A stretch of 64,000 nucleotides of DNA from Leuconostoc falkenbergense (GTDB lineage: Bacteria > Bacillota > Bacilli > Lactobacillales > Lactobacillaceae): positions 62,001 through 126,000 of the forward strand of contig NZ_BMBS01000001.1 in NCBI RefSeq assembly GCF_014634805.1, given 5' to 3'. The notes under the pieces were generated by a model. The model saw nothing but the letters and a program-made list of their open reading frames with translations, was not told the origin of the DNA and did no database searches. The translations under genes were made by a program, and so were the position numbers. Positions 34,458 through 44,397 of the stretch are shown one piece after another (the stretch's first letter is position 1; each line of letters opens with the position of its first letter).

Positions 34458-35246
34458 TTAATAATAAAATCCGTGACGATAATCCCATGACGAGAAAATA
34501 TCACTCATAATTTTCATAATTTTATCGACATCTAGTCCTTTACGAATAACGATTGGTGCTGGTTGAACACCAACAGCGCCATTTTGTTCTGGGATAAGCT
34601 TACCTGCTTCGTCAACCATTGATACCATCACACCTTGTTCGTAACGTGTGTCCAGCGTCTTATCAGGTTGAATTGATGCCACATAATCATCGGCCTCAAT
34701 AATTAGGTCAGCAGCATTTTCAATTTGATCACCAATACCAGCTACTAATCCTCGGTTCCCCTTACCAGAAGGATTAGCTGAACTTGCAAATGAGAACTTG
34801 CCATACTTTTCCCACATTTCTTTGGCAATATTTTCACTTGGTGTGCCAAACTTGATAACAAAACAACTCGTTTCACGTTGATCCATCATCAAATCTTTTG
34901 TACCGTCATTTGGTATCTTGCTCTTAGCTTCTTCTTGCCATGGTAAGATGCACCCCAACAAAATGTCCTCATCCCAATGTTGTTGATACATTTGTTCGAT
35001 TTCAGGTGTCATCTGCGCTAATTCTTTAACTTGTTCTACTGAACCACATAATACGACACCTGGCTTGTTACGCTTACGATTTTTAGCAGCAAACTTTCTT
35101 TCTAATCCTTTATCGTCTGAAGTCATGATAATATAACCCACCTTTGTTGGGCTAACAATCATTCCGCCATCTTCTTTCAAGATATTAATGGCTTCAGCTT
35201 GAACGCCACCATTCCAATGAATCTTTGCTGTTGTTGCTTCTGTCAT
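34458..35246 (-). CDS. Sua5/YciO/YrdC domain protein
   Basis: 262 residues. Elements of the YrdC fold are seen in order: GGMIVSPTKVGYIIM (the substrate-binding P-T-x-x-x-Y region), AAKNRKRNKPGVVLC (the K-R...P motif) and SFASSANPSGKGNR (the S-x-N-x-S-G motif). The family makes threonylcarbamoyl-adenylate for the t6A tRNA modification, or binds nucleotides/RNA. The long insertions and the location behind leuD rather than near prfA/glyA suggest a divergent paralogue rather than the housekeeping TsaC. A gap of 61 bp with a small hairpin separates it from leuD, so it can be read with the leu operon. Confidence 0.78.
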   Translation of the reverse strand: MTEATTAKIHWNGGVQAEAINILKEDGGMIVSPTKVGYIIMTSDDKGLERKFAAKNRKRNKPGVVLCGSVEQVKELAQMTPEIEQMYQQHWDEDILLGCILPWQEEAKSKIPNDGTKDLMMDQRETSCFVIKFGTPSENIAKEMWEKYGKFSFASSANPSGKGNRGLVAGIGDQIENAADLIIEADDYVASIQPDKTLDTRYEQGVMVSMVDEAGKLIPEQNGAVGVQPAPIVIRKGLDVDKIMKIMSDIFSSWDYRHGFYY

Positions 35247-35307
35247 GATAAAATACCATCCTTTTAATATATTGCTTTTTGTTTTTGATTATAAATGCTT
35301 TACGCAT

Positions 35308-35892
35308 TTATCCGAAATTTGGTCGCTGCTTTTCGAATTCAGCGATCAATTTTTCATATTTCATCGTGTTATCAATATCGTCTTCACCATTGATAAACTT
35401 TTCTTTCCATTGTGAGTTGATGTCAAAGTGGAAAATATTATTTTTATAAGTCACAGTTTGTTCGGGTAAATCAATTTGAATAGTTTCATCTGCTTGAATG
35501 CCTCGCAATATTTTCCGATTTTCTTCAGGCAGCACAATTGGTAGCAAGCCATTCTTGGTTGAATTCATGTAAAAAATGTCTGAAAATCCGCCGCCAATTA
35601 CTGCTCTAAATCCATAATCCGTTAGCGCCCATACCGCATGTTCTCGTGATGATCCTGATCCAAAATCATTGCCTGTAATTAAAATTGAAGCATCCTTATG
35701 TTCTGGTTTGTTTAGCTCAAACGCCTCATTTAACGAGCCGTCGGTATTGTAACGCCAGTCATAAAATAAATCTTTCCCAAACCCGGTTTTTAAAATATTT
35801 TTCAAAAATTGTTTAGGCAAGATAATATCAGTATTAATGTTGTCATTTGGAATTACAACTGCTCTGCCTGTCTCGCTTACAAAAGCTTCCAT
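35308..35892 (-). CDS. leuD: 3-isopropylmalate dehydratase small subunit
   Basis: 194 residues, normal for LeuD. The conserved swivel-domain motif [17 protein letters not shown] holds the active-site serine and arginine. It forms a heterodimer with LeuC and isomerises 2- to 3-isopropylmalate. It follows leuC by 9 bp. It is the last core gene of leuABCD. Confidence 0.95.
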   Translation of the reverse strand: MEAFVSETGRAVVIPNDNINTDIILPKQFLKNILKTGFGKDLFYDWRYNTDGSLNEAFELNKPEHKDASILITGNDFGSGSSREHAVWALTDYGFRAVIGGGFSDIFYMNSTKNGLLPIVLPEENRKILRGIQADETIQIDLPEQTVTYKNNIFHFDINSQWKEKFINGEDDIDNTMKYEKLIAEFEKQRPNFG

Positions 35893-35901
35893 GTTATCCC
35901 C

Positions 35902-37278
35902 CTATACAAATTCATCTGTCGTAATATCAACAAAGTGACCAGCGATTCCTGCCGCAGCAACCATAGCTGGAGAAGCCAAATGCGTTCTTGATCCTGCACC
36001 TTGGCGTCCAATAAAGTTTCTATTTGATGTTGACGCAACATGCTTGCCTGCTGGAATTTTGTCAGGATTCATTGCCAAACATGCTGAACATCCTGGCTCA
36101 CGCCATTCACAACCAGCATCTTCAAAAATTTGAGCAATTCCCGATTTGATTGCACAATTTCGAATGACCCGACTACCTGGCACGATCCACGCAGTGACGT
36201 TGGGCGCTAAATGATGACCTTTCATCATATTTGCAGCAATTTCAAGATCTTCGTAACGGCTGTTCGTGCATGAACCAATGAAAATGTAATCCAAATTAAT
36301 ATCAACTGGCTTCATATTGGGGTGTAAACCAATATATTCATAGGCATTAGCATCATTTTCATCTTTAATTTCTGGCAAATACTGATCAACAGGTGTTGCC
36401 ATTCCTGGATTTGTTCCCCATGTCACCATCGGTTTCAAATTTGATACATCAAAGGTCAGTATCTTATCAAAATCACTTTCATCATCTGTATAGAATTGTG
36501 ACCAATAGTTTTTAGCAGATTCAAAATCTTTTGGTGCTTGTTCACGGCCTTCAATATAGTCAAACGTCGTTTGATCTGGTTGTACCATACCAGTTCTTGA
36601 ACCAGCTTCAATTGACATATTACACATCGTCATACGTGCTTCCATTGAAAGATTTTGAACAGTTTCTCCATAAAATTCAATCGCATAGCCGACACCAAAT
36701 GACACCCCATATTTAGCAATGATGCCCATGATAATATCTTTGGCATACGTATTTTTAGGCAGCTTCCCAGTAACCTTAATCCCCATGGTTTTTGGTTTCA
36801 CCTGCCAAATTGTTTGGGTCGCTAGCACGTGCTCAACTTCGGAAGTACCAATTCCAAAGGCAATTGCGCCAAATGCACCATGAGTTGCTGTATGAGAATC
36901 ACCACATACGATTACTTTTGCAGGCTGTGTTAGACCGCGTTCGGGTCCCACAACATGCACAATGCCTTGTTTGTCATCACCAATCGATGCTAATGGTATG
37001 TTAAATTCCTTCGTGTTTTTGACCAATGTATCCATCTGTAATCGGGACATTTGATCTTGCACATTAAATATATCTTTCGTTGGTACGTTATGATCCATTG
37101 TTGCAAAAGTTAAATCTGGTCGTCTAACACGGCGGTTCGTGCTTCTCAACCCATCAAAAGGTTGAGGCGAGGTCACCTCATGTACCAAATGCAAATCCAC
37201 ATAAATCAGTTGAGCCTCACCAACTTCTCCAGCAATGACGTGTTTTTCCCAAATTTTGTCAAATAGTGTTTTGCTCAT
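35902..37278 (-). CDS. leuC: 3-isopropylmalate dehydratase large subunit
   Basis: 458 residues. The three [4Fe-4S] cysteines are in FIGSCTNSR and [13 protein letters not shown]. Other aconitase-family motifs are [25 protein letters not shown] and [18 protein letters not shown]. It needs an iron-sulfur cluster, which links it to the suf operon 3 kb upstream. It overlaps leuB by 4 bases. Confidence 0.96.
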   Translation of the reverse strand: MSKTLFDKIWEKHVIAGEVGEAQLIYVDLHLVHEVTSPQPFDGLRSTNRRVRRPDLTFATMDHNVPTKDIFNVQDQMSRLQMDTLVKNTKEFNIPLASIGDDKQGIVHVVGPERGLTQPAKVIVCGDSHTATHGAFGAIAFGIGTSEVEHVLATQTIWQVKPKTMGIKVTGKLPKNTYAKDIIMGIIAKYGVSFGVGYAIEFYGETVQNLSMEARMTMCNMSIEAGSRTGMVQPDQTTFDYIEGREQAPKDFESAKNYWSQFYTDDESDFDKILTFDVSNLKPMVTWGTNPGMATPVDQYLPEIKDENDANAYEYIGLHPNMKPVDINLDYIFIGSCTNSRYEDLEIAANMMKGHHLAPNVTAWIVPGSRVIRNCAIKSGIAQIFEDAGCEWREPGCSACLAMNPDKIPAGKHVASTSNRNFIGRQGAGSRTHLASPAMVAAAGIAGHFVDITTDEFV

Positions 37279-38348
37279 TTTATATCCGCCGATTCATAAT
37301 TTTTTATGTAATCAACCATTTTTTGTGTGACTTCATCGGTCGTCATCGTGCCACCCATATCTGGTGTCACATAGTGGTTTTCAATAATGTAGTCTACTGC
37401 TGCAGTAATTTTATTGGCAATCTTTTTTTCATCAAAGCTTTCTGATAACATCATCGCTACCGTATTCACCATAGAAATGGGATTAGCTATACCTTGACCA
37501 GCAATATCAGGTGCTGAACCGTGAATTGGTTCATACAAATTAGGACCACTTTCACCAACTGACATAGAAGGTATTTGTCCAATTGAGCCTGTAATTTGTG
37601 CTGCTTCATCACTTAAAATGTCCCCAAACAAATTAGGTATAATCACAACATCAAATATTGTTGGTTTTGACATAATAGCCATTGTCATCGCGTCAACATA
37701 GTAATAGTCGATTGTCACATCCGGATAACTTTTGCCAACTTCATTCGCAATTTTTCGCCAAAACTTTGATGTAGCCAATACATTTGACTTATCAACAATC
37801 GTGATATGCTTGTTTCGCTTTTGAGCCATTTTAAAACCTTGATGCATAATGCGAGTGACTTCTGCTTCGCTGTAATACATCGTATCAATGGCTTGATGCG
37901 CTTCCAGCTTGCGTGGCTTTCCAAAGTAAGCACCAGAGGTCAGTTCACGAACGATAACAAAGTCCGTATTTTCAACATACTCTGGCTTCAATGGTGAGCG
38001 GTCAATTTGCGCTTGAGTCACTTTTGTTGGCCGTATATTAGCAAATAAATTAAGTTTTGATCTAATTTCTAATAGTCCTTGTTCTGGACGTCGTGGCGCA
38101 TTATCCCATTTCGGTCCACCAATTGCACTAAGTAGCACCGCATCAGCTTGTTTTGAAACATCAATCGTTGCCTGTGGTAAAGGGTCACCAGCTCGATCAA
38201 TACCATCACCACCAAAAGGTGCATCTATCAATTCATAAGCAAATGTTGTATCTTTTGTCGCAGCATCTAATACTGCCAACCCTGCTGTCATAATTTCTGG
38301 ACCAATATAATCGCCTTTTAAAACTACTATTTTTTTAATGGATGTCAT
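37275..38348 (-). CDS. leuB: 3-isopropylmalate dehydrogenase
   Basis: 357 residues. The decarboxylating dehydrogenase fold has [23 protein letters not shown], the substrate arginines and [14 protein letters not shown]. The NAD/metal region is [20 protein letters not shown] followed by [14 protein letters not shown]. It oxidises and decarboxylates 3-isopropylmalate to 2-ketoisocaproate. It starts 1 base after leuA ends and overlaps leuC by 4. Confidence 0.96.
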   Translation of the reverse strand: MTSIKKIVVLKGDYIGPEIMTAGLAVLDAATKDTTFAYELIDAPFGGDGIDRAGDPLPQATIDVSKQADAVLLSAIGGPKWDNAPRRPEQGLLEIRSKLNLFANIRPTKVTQAQIDRSPLKPEYVENTDFVIVRELTSGAYFGKPRKLEAHQAIDTMYYSEAEVTRIMHQGFKMAQKRNKHITIVDKSNVLATSKFWRKIANEVGKSYPDVTIDYYYVDAMTMAIMSKPTIFDVVIIPNLFGDILSDEAAQITGSIGQIPSMSVGESGPNLYEPIHGSAPDIAGQGIANPISMVNTVAMMLSESFDEKKIANKITAAVDYIIENHYVTPDMGGTMTTDEVTQKMVDYIKNYESADIK

Positions 38349-38349
38349 A

Positions 38350-39522
38350 TTATTGATAACTCACCATTTCTTTTTCTTCAACGACTTGCATAATAACCTT
38401 TAATTGCTCGTCTGTAATCAAGTCAGACTCTTCAGCAACTGATTTAAAAATAGGGAAAATTACTTTCATATCATCACGCGTCACATCATAACCTAAACTA
38501 TTTAGTTTTGACATTACCGCATGCGACCCCGACAATTTACCCAGAGGTAAGGATGCCGTAGCACCAACCATTTCTGGCTTCAAAATTTCATACGTTTCTG
38601 GATTTTTTAAGTACCCATCTTGATGAATACCTGACTCATGGGCAAAGGCATTGCGTCCCATAATTGGTTTATTACCCGCAACTGGCATGCAGGTTGCGCG
38701 TGCGACAACGTCAGAAATGACTTTGGACTGAGCTAAGACAATATCTGTTTCAACATTGAACTTTTCATGACGCACTTGAATCGCTGCGGCGGCTTCAATC
38801 ATGTCAACATTTCCAGCGCGTTCACCAATACCATTAATTGTGCCCTGAATTTCCGTCGCCCCATGCGCAATGCCTGCCAAAGCATTAGCTGTTGCCATTC
38901 CCAAATCATTATGCGTATGAGTTGACCAACCAACTGTGTCAAAACCAATAATATTTTGACGCAAGTTTTCAAAAACTTCACCGTATTCTTCTGGCGTATC
39001 ATAACCAACTGTGTCTGGTATGTTAATCATTGTTGCTCCGGCGTCAATGGCTGTTTGCACGCTGGCTACCAAAAAATCAGGTTCAGTTCTCGTCGCGTCT
39101 TCAGGTGAAAACACAATATCTTGCATATATTGCTTAGTAAAAGTAACGTCTGCTTTGATTTTGTCCAATATTTCTTCTTTAGTCATGTGCAATTTGAACT
39201 CACGATGAATGGGTGAAGTGGCAATGAACGCGTGAATCATTGGATGTTTTGCATTCTTAGTTGCCTCAATAACGGCATTAATGTCATTTCTGACCATTCG
39301 TGCCAAACCGACAACTTTTGCGTTAGTCACAACTTCTGCAATTCTTTTCACTTCCTCAAAGTCTTTCTGAGAAGCCGCAGGAAATCCTGCTTCAATGGCC
39401 GCAACGCCATAATTATCCAGTTCTTTTGCTATTTCAATCTTTTCGTCAATTGAAAAGTTAACCCCAATTGTTTGTTCACCATCACGCATTGTTGTGTCAT
39501 AAAAAGTTACTTTGCTTACCAT
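38350..39522 (-). CDS. leuA: 2-isopropylmalate synthase, short form without the C-terminal regulatory domain
   Basis: 390 residues. The DRE-TIM barrel has FYDTTMRDGEQTIGVNF, the second signature GWSTHTHNDLGMATANALAGI and the H-x-S-G-I-H-Q region (AFAHESGIHQDGYLKN). The protein ends shortly after the linker subdomains. The family's roughly 110-residue leucine-binding LeuA-dimer domain is absent, with a clean stop and leuB 1 base later. Allosteric leucine feedback should therefore be weak or missing, leaving control to the leader-peptide attenuator upstream. A related enzyme (homocitrate synthase-like) is possible, but leuBCD context supports LeuA. AAGGAG precedes the ATG. Confidence 0.93.
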   Translation of the reverse strand: MVSKVTFYDTTMRDGEQTIGVNFSIDEKIEIAKELDNYGVAAIEAGFPAASQKDFEEVKRIAEVVTNAKVVGLARMVRNDINAVIEATKNAKHPMIHAFIATSPIHREFKLHMTKEEILDKIKADVTFTKQYMQDIVFSPEDATRTEPDFLVASVQTAIDAGATMINIPDTVGYDTPEEYGEVFENLRQNIIGFDTVGWSTHTHNDLGMATANALAGIAHGATEIQGTINGIGERAGNVDMIEAAAAIQVRHEKFNVETDIVLAQSKVISDVVARATCMPVAGNKPIMGRNAFAHESGIHQDGYLKNPETYEILKPEMVGATASLPLGKLSGSHAVMSKLNSLGYDVTRDDMKVIFPIFKSVAEESDLITDEQLKVIMQVVEEKEMVSYQ

Positions 39523-39535
39523 AATTTTCTCCTTA

Positions 39536-39576
39536 AATTAAAATCCCGGATTAGTCAATATGACTAGTCCGGGATT
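39536..39576 (-). terminator. Attenuator terminator of the leu operon
   Basis: Minus strand: AATCCCGGACTAGTCA pairs with TGACTAATCCGGGATT around a 3-base loop, followed by TTTTAATTT, directly before leuA. Upstream UGGCUAGU can pair with ACUAGUCA of its 5' arm over 8 bp, giving an antiterminator. Confidence 0.85.
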
Positions 39577-39646
39577 ATGCACTCACATCCTTTTATTCAC
39601 TAGCCATTAGATAAATAACTAACAACTAGCTCAAAAGCTCAACTTG

Positions 39647-39721
39647 TTAGGGTAGTCTAAGCAAGTTGAGGAGAAGGGCTGCGTTTGTTTTGTTAATTTG
39701 TACTGTGGCCTGATTTCTCAT
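39647..39721 (-). CDS. leu operon leader peptide
   Basis: 24 codons and a TAA: MRNQATVQINKTNAALLLNLLRLP. Six of the last nine codons are leucine (CTT CTC CTC AAC TTG CTT AGA CTA CCC). AAGGAAG precedes the ATG at 8 bases. The leucine codons form the 5' arm of a 9-bp hairpin (CTCAACTTG/CAAGTTGAG). With the terminator before leuA this is classical leucine attenuation, as reported for the lactococcal leu-ilv operon. Confidence 0.9.
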   Translation of the reverse strand: MRNQATVQINKTNAALLLNLLRLP

Positions 39722-39752
39722 GTGAAACACTTCCTTTTAATTTAATAATACA

Positions 39753-39781
39753 ATCATAACGAGTATGTCATTTGTCGTCAA
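39753..39781 (-). promoter_or_regulatory. leu operon promoter
   Basis: On the minus strand, TTGACG (39781-39776), a 17-bp spacer and TATGAT (39758-39753). It lies just downstream of the sufT stop codon; no clear terminator for the suf operon stands between. Confidence 0.8.
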
Positions 39782-39824
39782 TTTTCAGGTGTGTTTTATT
39801 CCAAATTTATATAATTTTGCCACA

Positions 39825-40130
39825 CTATAATCCTAACGCCATTTTAGCGTATCGTGACATTCTATTGATTTCCCAAGCTGGTTGCCAAGTGAGTTCAACT
39901 TTGGTGGTCTTAACTTCAGGTAAAATTTTTAATGCGTCATCAATCATTTCTTCCAATACACCAATCAGCGGGCATCCCATTGTTGTCAACGTCATATTAA
40001 CAGTGACGTCACCGCTAGCGCTGATAGCAACACCGTTAATTAGTCCCAAATTAACGATATCAACTCGTAGTTCTGGGTCAATGACTGTTGTCAAAGCATC
40101 CATAATACTTGCCTCAATTTTTTGATTCAT
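39825..40130 (-). CDS. sufT: SufT/MIP18-family Fe-S assembly protein (DUF59)
   Basis: 101 residues. The DUF59 pattern IMDALTTVIDPELRVDIVNLGLI is followed by TVNMTLTTMGCPLIGVLEEMIDDAL, with the conserved cysteine in MGCPL. DUF59 proteins help mature Fe-S proteins and often end suf operons in Firmicutes. It follows sufB by 3 bases. It is the last gene of the operon. Confidence 0.88.
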   Translation of the reverse strand: MNQKIEASIMDALTTVIDPELRVDIVNLGLINGVAISASGDVTVNMTLTTMGCPLIGVLEEMIDDALKILPEVKTTKVELTWQPAWEINRMSRYAKMALGL

Positions 40131-40133
40131 ACC

Positions 40134-41564
40134 TTATCCTACCGATCCAACCATTTCAAATTTCATTAATCGATTTAACTCAACAGCATATTCCATTGGC
40201 AGCTCTTTTGTGAATGGCTCAATAAAGCCCATAATAATCATCTCTGTGGCTTTTTCAGCAGAAATACCACGTGTCATCAGATAATACAATTGCTCTTCGG
40301 AAACACGTGAAACTTTTGCCTCATGTTCCATCGACACATTGCCATTCAAAATTGTGTTGTATGGAATCGTATCGGCTGAAGATTTATCATCAAATAAAAT
40401 TGTGTCACACTCGACGTGAGCAAATGACCCATCAGACTCGCGACCAAATTTCACTGTACCGCGATAATCTGTGGCACCACCATCATGTGCAATTGACTTT
40501 GAAATGATAGACGACGAGGTATTTTTGGCATTATGAATCATTTGCGCGCCAGAATCTAAATTTACGCCCTCACCAGCAACGGCAATTGATAACATGGTAC
40601 CTTTTGCACCCTCGCCCTCCAAATACACTGATGGATATTTCATCGTCGTTTTTGAACCAAAATTACCATCAACCCATTCCATCGTTGCGTTTTCATGCGC
40701 TGCTGCACGTTTTGTTTCCAATGAATACACATTATTTGACCAGTTTTGAATCGTCGTGTAGCGGCAATAGCCGTCTTTTTTAACAATCACTTCTACCACA
40801 GCAGCATGCAACGCATCCCCTGAATACATTGGCGCTGAACACCCTTCAACATAATCAACATGTGCCCCTTCGTCAACAATAATCAATGTCCGTTCAAACT
40901 GACCCTCATTTTCAGTATTAATTCGGAAATAAGACTGAATCGGTGTCGTCACGTGGACACCTTTCGGTACATAAATGAATGTACCACCAGACCAAACTGC
41001 TGAATTTAAGGCCGCTAATTTATTGTTGGTTGGTTTAACAAGTGACCCAAAGTATTCTTGAATAAGCTCGGGATATTCTTGGACCGCAGTATCTGTGTCG
41101 GTAAAAACAATCCCTGTCTTAGCAAATTCTTCTTTCATGCGATGGTAAACAACTTCGGACTCATATTGTGCAGAAGAGCCGGCTAGCCACTTCCGTTCAG
41201 CTTCTGGAACACCCAAGCGTTCAAAGGTGGCTTTCAATTCCGCTGGCACGTCATCCCAGTCACGATATTTGTCATTGGTTGGCTTGTTATAGTAATAAAT
41301 ATCATCAAAATTGATTTCGCTTAGGTCCGGTCCCCATTGCTGCATTGGCATTTTGAGATATGTTTGATATGCCTGCAATCGGTAATCCAGCATCCACTCC
41401 GGTTCATTTTTTTTAGCTGAAATTTGACGGATAATGTTTTCATTTAGTTCTTTACCCGTCGAAAAAACTGCTTGATAATCGTCTTGAAAGCCTAATTCAG
41501 TCACCTTATCATTTGAAATAGCTGCCTTTGTTTGATCAATAGCTGCTTGTCTGTCTATTTCCAT
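40134..41564 (-). CDS. sufB: Fe-S cluster scaffold protein SufB
   Basis: 476 residues, full length. The conserved core includes [58 protein letters not shown] and the C-terminal [21 protein letters not shown]. The cysteine in VEGCSAP and the acidic and histidine residues nearby are cluster and assembly sites known for SufB. It forms the SufBC2D scaffold on which [4Fe-4S] clusters are built. It lies between sufU and sufT with short gaps. Confidence 0.96.
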   Translation of the reverse strand: MEIDRQAAIDQTKAAISNDKVTELGFQDDYQAVFSTGKELNENIIRQISAKKNEPEWMLDYRLQAYQTYLKMPMQQWGPDLSEINFDDIYYYNKPTNDKYRDWDDVPAELKATFERLGVPEAERKWLAGSSAQYESEVVYHRMKEEFAKTGIVFTDTDTAVQEYPELIQEYFGSLVKPTNNKLAALNSAVWSGGTFIYVPKGVHVTTPIQSYFRINTENEGQFERTLIIVDEGAHVDYVEGCSAPMYSGDALHAAVVEVIVKKDGYCRYTTIQNWSNNVYSLETKRAAAHENATMEWVDGNFGSKTTMKYPSVYLEGEGAKGTMLSIAVAGEGVNLDSGAQMIHNAKNTSSSIISKSIAHDGGATDYRGTVKFGRESDGSFAHVECDTILFDDKSSADTIPYNTILNGNVSMEHEAKVSRVSEEQLYYLMTRGISAEKATEMIIMGFIEPFTKELPMEYAVELNRLMKFEMVGSVG

Positions 41565-41577
41565 GCTTGCACCCCTC

Positions 41578-42012
41578 TTATTTTTCTATTGCTAATAATT
41601 CTGCCAAAGCATGCCATGCTAAAGTTGCACACTTGATTCGCGTTGGAAATTTAGTCACACCTAAAAGAATTTGCGCTTCCCCAAGAGCGTTATAATTTCC
41701 CGCTTCGCCACGAACCATTTCTGAAAATTGATCTACTAGCTGAGCAATCTGGCTGGTATTTTTCCCGATAACTAAATCCGTCATCATCGAAGCAGAAGAC
41801 TTTGATATGGCACAACCATCTCCATAAAAATGAATATCAGTCACAATATCATGATCTATATTAAAAGCCAAATCAATGACATCACCACAGGTGGGATTAT
41901 ACTTTCGAATATGATAATTTTCGGTTCCCAACATAGGCTGATAATGATGCGGATGTTGCGCGTACGCCATAATCGTTTGACGGTACAAATAATCTAAATT
42001 ATGCAAACTCAC
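41578..42012 (-). CDS. sufU: SufU zinc-dependent sulfurtransferase
   Basis: 144 residues. The zinc/sulfur-acceptor cysteines are in [25 protein letters not shown] and [12 protein letters not shown]. The insertion typical of SufU over IscU is present. SufU takes persulfide sulfur from SufS and passes it to the SufBCD scaffold. Its start overlaps the end of sufS by 14 bases. Confidence 0.95.
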   Translation of the reverse strand: MSLHNLDYLYRQTIMAYAQHPHHYQPMLGTENYHIRKYNPTCGDVIDLAFNIDHDIVTDIHFYGDGCAISKSSASMMTDLVIGKNTSQIAQLVDQFSEMVRGEAGNYNALGEAQILLGVTKFPTRIKCATLAWHALAELLAIEK

Positions 42013-43225
42013 GGTTAAAGTACTCCTTAATTTTTTCTAAGGTGGCAACAAAGCGATCAATTTCTTGACGTGTATTATAGATGTAAAAGCTAACACGAAC
42101 GGTCGCAGCAACATCTAAATAATGCATCAGTGGCTGTGCACAATGGTGTCCTGCTCGTACCGCAATACCTTCTTGATCCAAGGCAGTCGCTAAATCATGC
42201 GCATGAATACCCGCTATATTAAATGCGATTACACCAGTGTGCTGTTCACTCTCTTGCGGACCATAGACAGTCAGACCATCAATACTTTTAAACTTTGGCA
42301 AAGCATAATCAACCAATGATTGTTCGTATTTTGCTACCTCAATCATCCCGATATTTGTTAGATAATACACAGCAGCTCCCAGACCAATAGCACCAGCAAT
42401 ATTTGGTGTTCCCGCTTCAAAACGCCAAGGCAATGGTTGAAACGTTGCTTCATGTAAATCGACAAATTCAATCATTTCGCCACCAAATTGTGCTGGTCGC
42501 ATTTGATTTAACACATCATACCTGCCGTATAGCACACCAATACCGGTTGGTCCCAGCATTTTATGACCTGAAAAAGCAAAAAAATCAACACCCATTTCTT
42601 GCACGTCTATTGCCATGTGAGGCACTGACTGTGCCCCATCAGCAATCATAATGGCCCCGTGTTCATGTGCCATCTGAGCTAATTTTTTAATTGGATTGAC
42701 CACGCCCAACACGTTCGAAGCATGAGTAACTGATACGATTTTGGTTTTATCAGACAGTTTTGCTTCGGCATCCGCCAAGTCTAAAGTACCGTCTTCTTTA
42801 AGATCAATATATTTCAAGCTAGCACCAACCCGCTTGGCCAACTGTTGCCACGGGACAATATTAGAATGATGTTCCATGTACGATAAGAGAATTTCATCTC
42901 CTTGTTTAACATTTTCTACACCATAAGTACTTGCCAACCAATTCAACGATTCAGTTGTGCCACGTGTGAACAACACTTCTTCTCGCCTTTTGGCATGTAT
43001 CAATTTTTGGAGTTTATCCCGTGCTTGCTCATATAAATTGGTAGCACGTTGTGATAATTCATAAATACCGCGATGCACATTTGCATTGTCGTTTTGATAG
43101 TAACTAGTGATGGCATCGATGACAAATTGAGGTTTCTGCGAAGTTGCAGCGCTGTCGAAATATATCAGAGGTTCGCCATTAATTTTTTGGTTAAGTATTG
43201 GAAAATCAGTTTGATTCATCTTCAT
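41999..43225 (-). CDS. sufS: Cysteine desulfurase SufS
   Basis: 408 residues, PLP-dependent. The PLP lysine lies in AFSGHKMLGPTGIGVLYG; VTHASNVLGVVNPI and the substrate-loop cysteine in RAGHHCAQPLMHYL are typical of the SufS/CsdA group. It removes sulfur from cysteine to form a persulfide for SufU. It overlaps sufD by 20 bases and sufU by 14, indicating translational coupling. Confidence 0.96.
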   Translation of the reverse strand: MKMNQTDFPILNQKINGEPLIYFDSAATSQKPQFVIDAITSYYQNDNANVHRGIYELSQRATNLYEQARDKLQKLIHAKRREEVLFTRGTTESLNWLASTYGVENVKQGDEILLSYMEHHSNIVPWQQLAKRVGASLKYIDLKEDGTLDLADAEAKLSDKTKIVSVTHASNVLGVVNPIKKLAQMAHEHGAIMIADGAQSVPHMAIDVQEMGVDFFAFSGHKMLGPTGIGVLYGRYDVLNQMRPAQFGGEMIEFVDLHEATFQPLPWRFEAGTPNIAGAIGLGAAVYYLTNIGMIEVAKYEQSLVDYALPKFKSIDGLTVYGPQESEQHTGVIAFNIAGIHAHDLATALDQEGIAVRAGHHCAQPLMHYLDVAATVRVSFYIYNTRQEIDRFVATLEKIKEYFNREFA

Positions 43226-44396
43226 GTTTTAACTTTCTGTCAATTTCCGTCACTACCTGCTGTTGCGCTTCCTTTGTTGGCATTTTTGCTAATACTTCAC
43301 CCATAAATCCGCGAATAACCAGTTTTCGAGCAACTTGTTCACTAATGCCTCGACTCATTAAATAATACATTTGATCCTCATCAACACGACCAACGGAAGC
43401 GGCGTGGCCAGCAGTCACATCATTTTCATCAATTAATAATAGCGGATTAGCATCACCGCGTGCTCGACGTGATAACATCAAAACACGTGACTCTTGTTGT
43501 GCATCTGAGCCTTGTGCACCTTTAATAATTTTGCCAATACCATTAAATACTAGAGTTGAGCGGTTTAAAATGACACCTCGCTGGAAAATATGCCCTAATG
43601 TATGACGCCCTCGATTCAAGATAGTGGTCACAAATCCTTGTGTTTGCTTTTTTGTTGTCAGCCCAATAACATTGGCATGTGAGGTAGCCCCTTCACCGTT
43701 CAATTGACTAGCTAAGCGGATTATCGCATTGCCATCATTAAATTCAGCATTTTGCCAATCAAGTGTGGCATGGTCTCTCACTTCAGCCTCACGATTAATA
43801 TAAGCTGTTGTTTGCTCGTTAAAGGCGTCAATATTAGCATAAGTTACTTGGGCACCAACATCAGCGATGACCTCAACAACAACTGAAGCTTTGGATTTTT
43901 GATCGCCTATCGTGTGTATTTCTTGCAAAATATCCGCCTTAGCATTTGCACCAATATAAACAAAAATACGCGCAACCAAATCTTTGCCAGAAGCAGCCAA
44001 ATGATTTAGTGTTAAATGCAAAACGTCATCAAATTGGACATTTTCTGGGATATATACAAAAATTCCTGTATTAAATTGCGCAAAATTTTGTGCAGATAAA
44101 CGATCAGTTGTCTTAGTAATGACGGTGCCAATCATTTTTTCTAGCAGTGCCGGGTAATCGATTTTTGCTTGCACCATACTCATCAAAATCACACCTTGAG
44201 CAGTCATTGCCTCGGTCAAATGTTGGTAAGTTGTCGATAATCCACTCACTTCGATACCATTGCCCTTATTTTTCATAAAAAATGGTGTCGTGGCTGTTTC
44301 AGTCGCTGGTATCATATCATCTAGTTGCCACGCGTTATACCGTACTTTGGCAAATGTAGGCAATGGTAAAGATTGTATTGAATGATTATCAGCCAT
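43206..44396 (-). CDS. sufD: Fe-S assembly scaffold protein SufD
   Basis: 396 residues. The C-terminal beta-helix domain resembles SufB (HTLGHIFQRGVILNRSTLVFNGIGKI, DENDVTAGHAASVGRVDEDQMYYLMSRGI). The conserved histidine in AGHAAS is a SufD hallmark. A longer reading starts at 44411, but GGAGG 6 bases before the ATG at 44396 sets the start. It pairs with SufB and SufC in the scaffold complex. It starts 1 base after sufC. Confidence 0.95.
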   Translation of the reverse strand: MADNHSIQSLPLPTFAKVRYNAWQLDDMIPATETATTPFFMKNKGNGIEVSGLSTTYQHLTEAMTAQGVILMSMVQAKIDYPALLEKMIGTVITKTTDRLSAQNFAQFNTGIFVYIPENVQFDDVLHLTLNHLAASGKDLVARIFVYIGANAKADILQEIHTIGDQKSKASVVVEVIADVGAQVTYANIDAFNEQTTAYINREAEVRDHATLDWQNAEFNDGNAIIRLASQLNGEGATSHANVIGLTTKKQTQGFVTTILNRGRHTLGHIFQRGVILNRSTLVFNGIGKIIKGAQGSDAQQESRVLMLSRRARGDANPLLLIDENDVTAGHAASVGRVDEDQMYYLMSRGISEQVARKLVIRGFMGEVLAKMPTKEAQQQVVTEIDRKLKHEDESN

Positions 44397-44397
44397 A

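Noticed and set aside
39782-39824. Terminator for the suf operon
   Set aside because: I looked for a stem with a T-run after sufT and found none; readthrough into the leu leader is possible but not shown.
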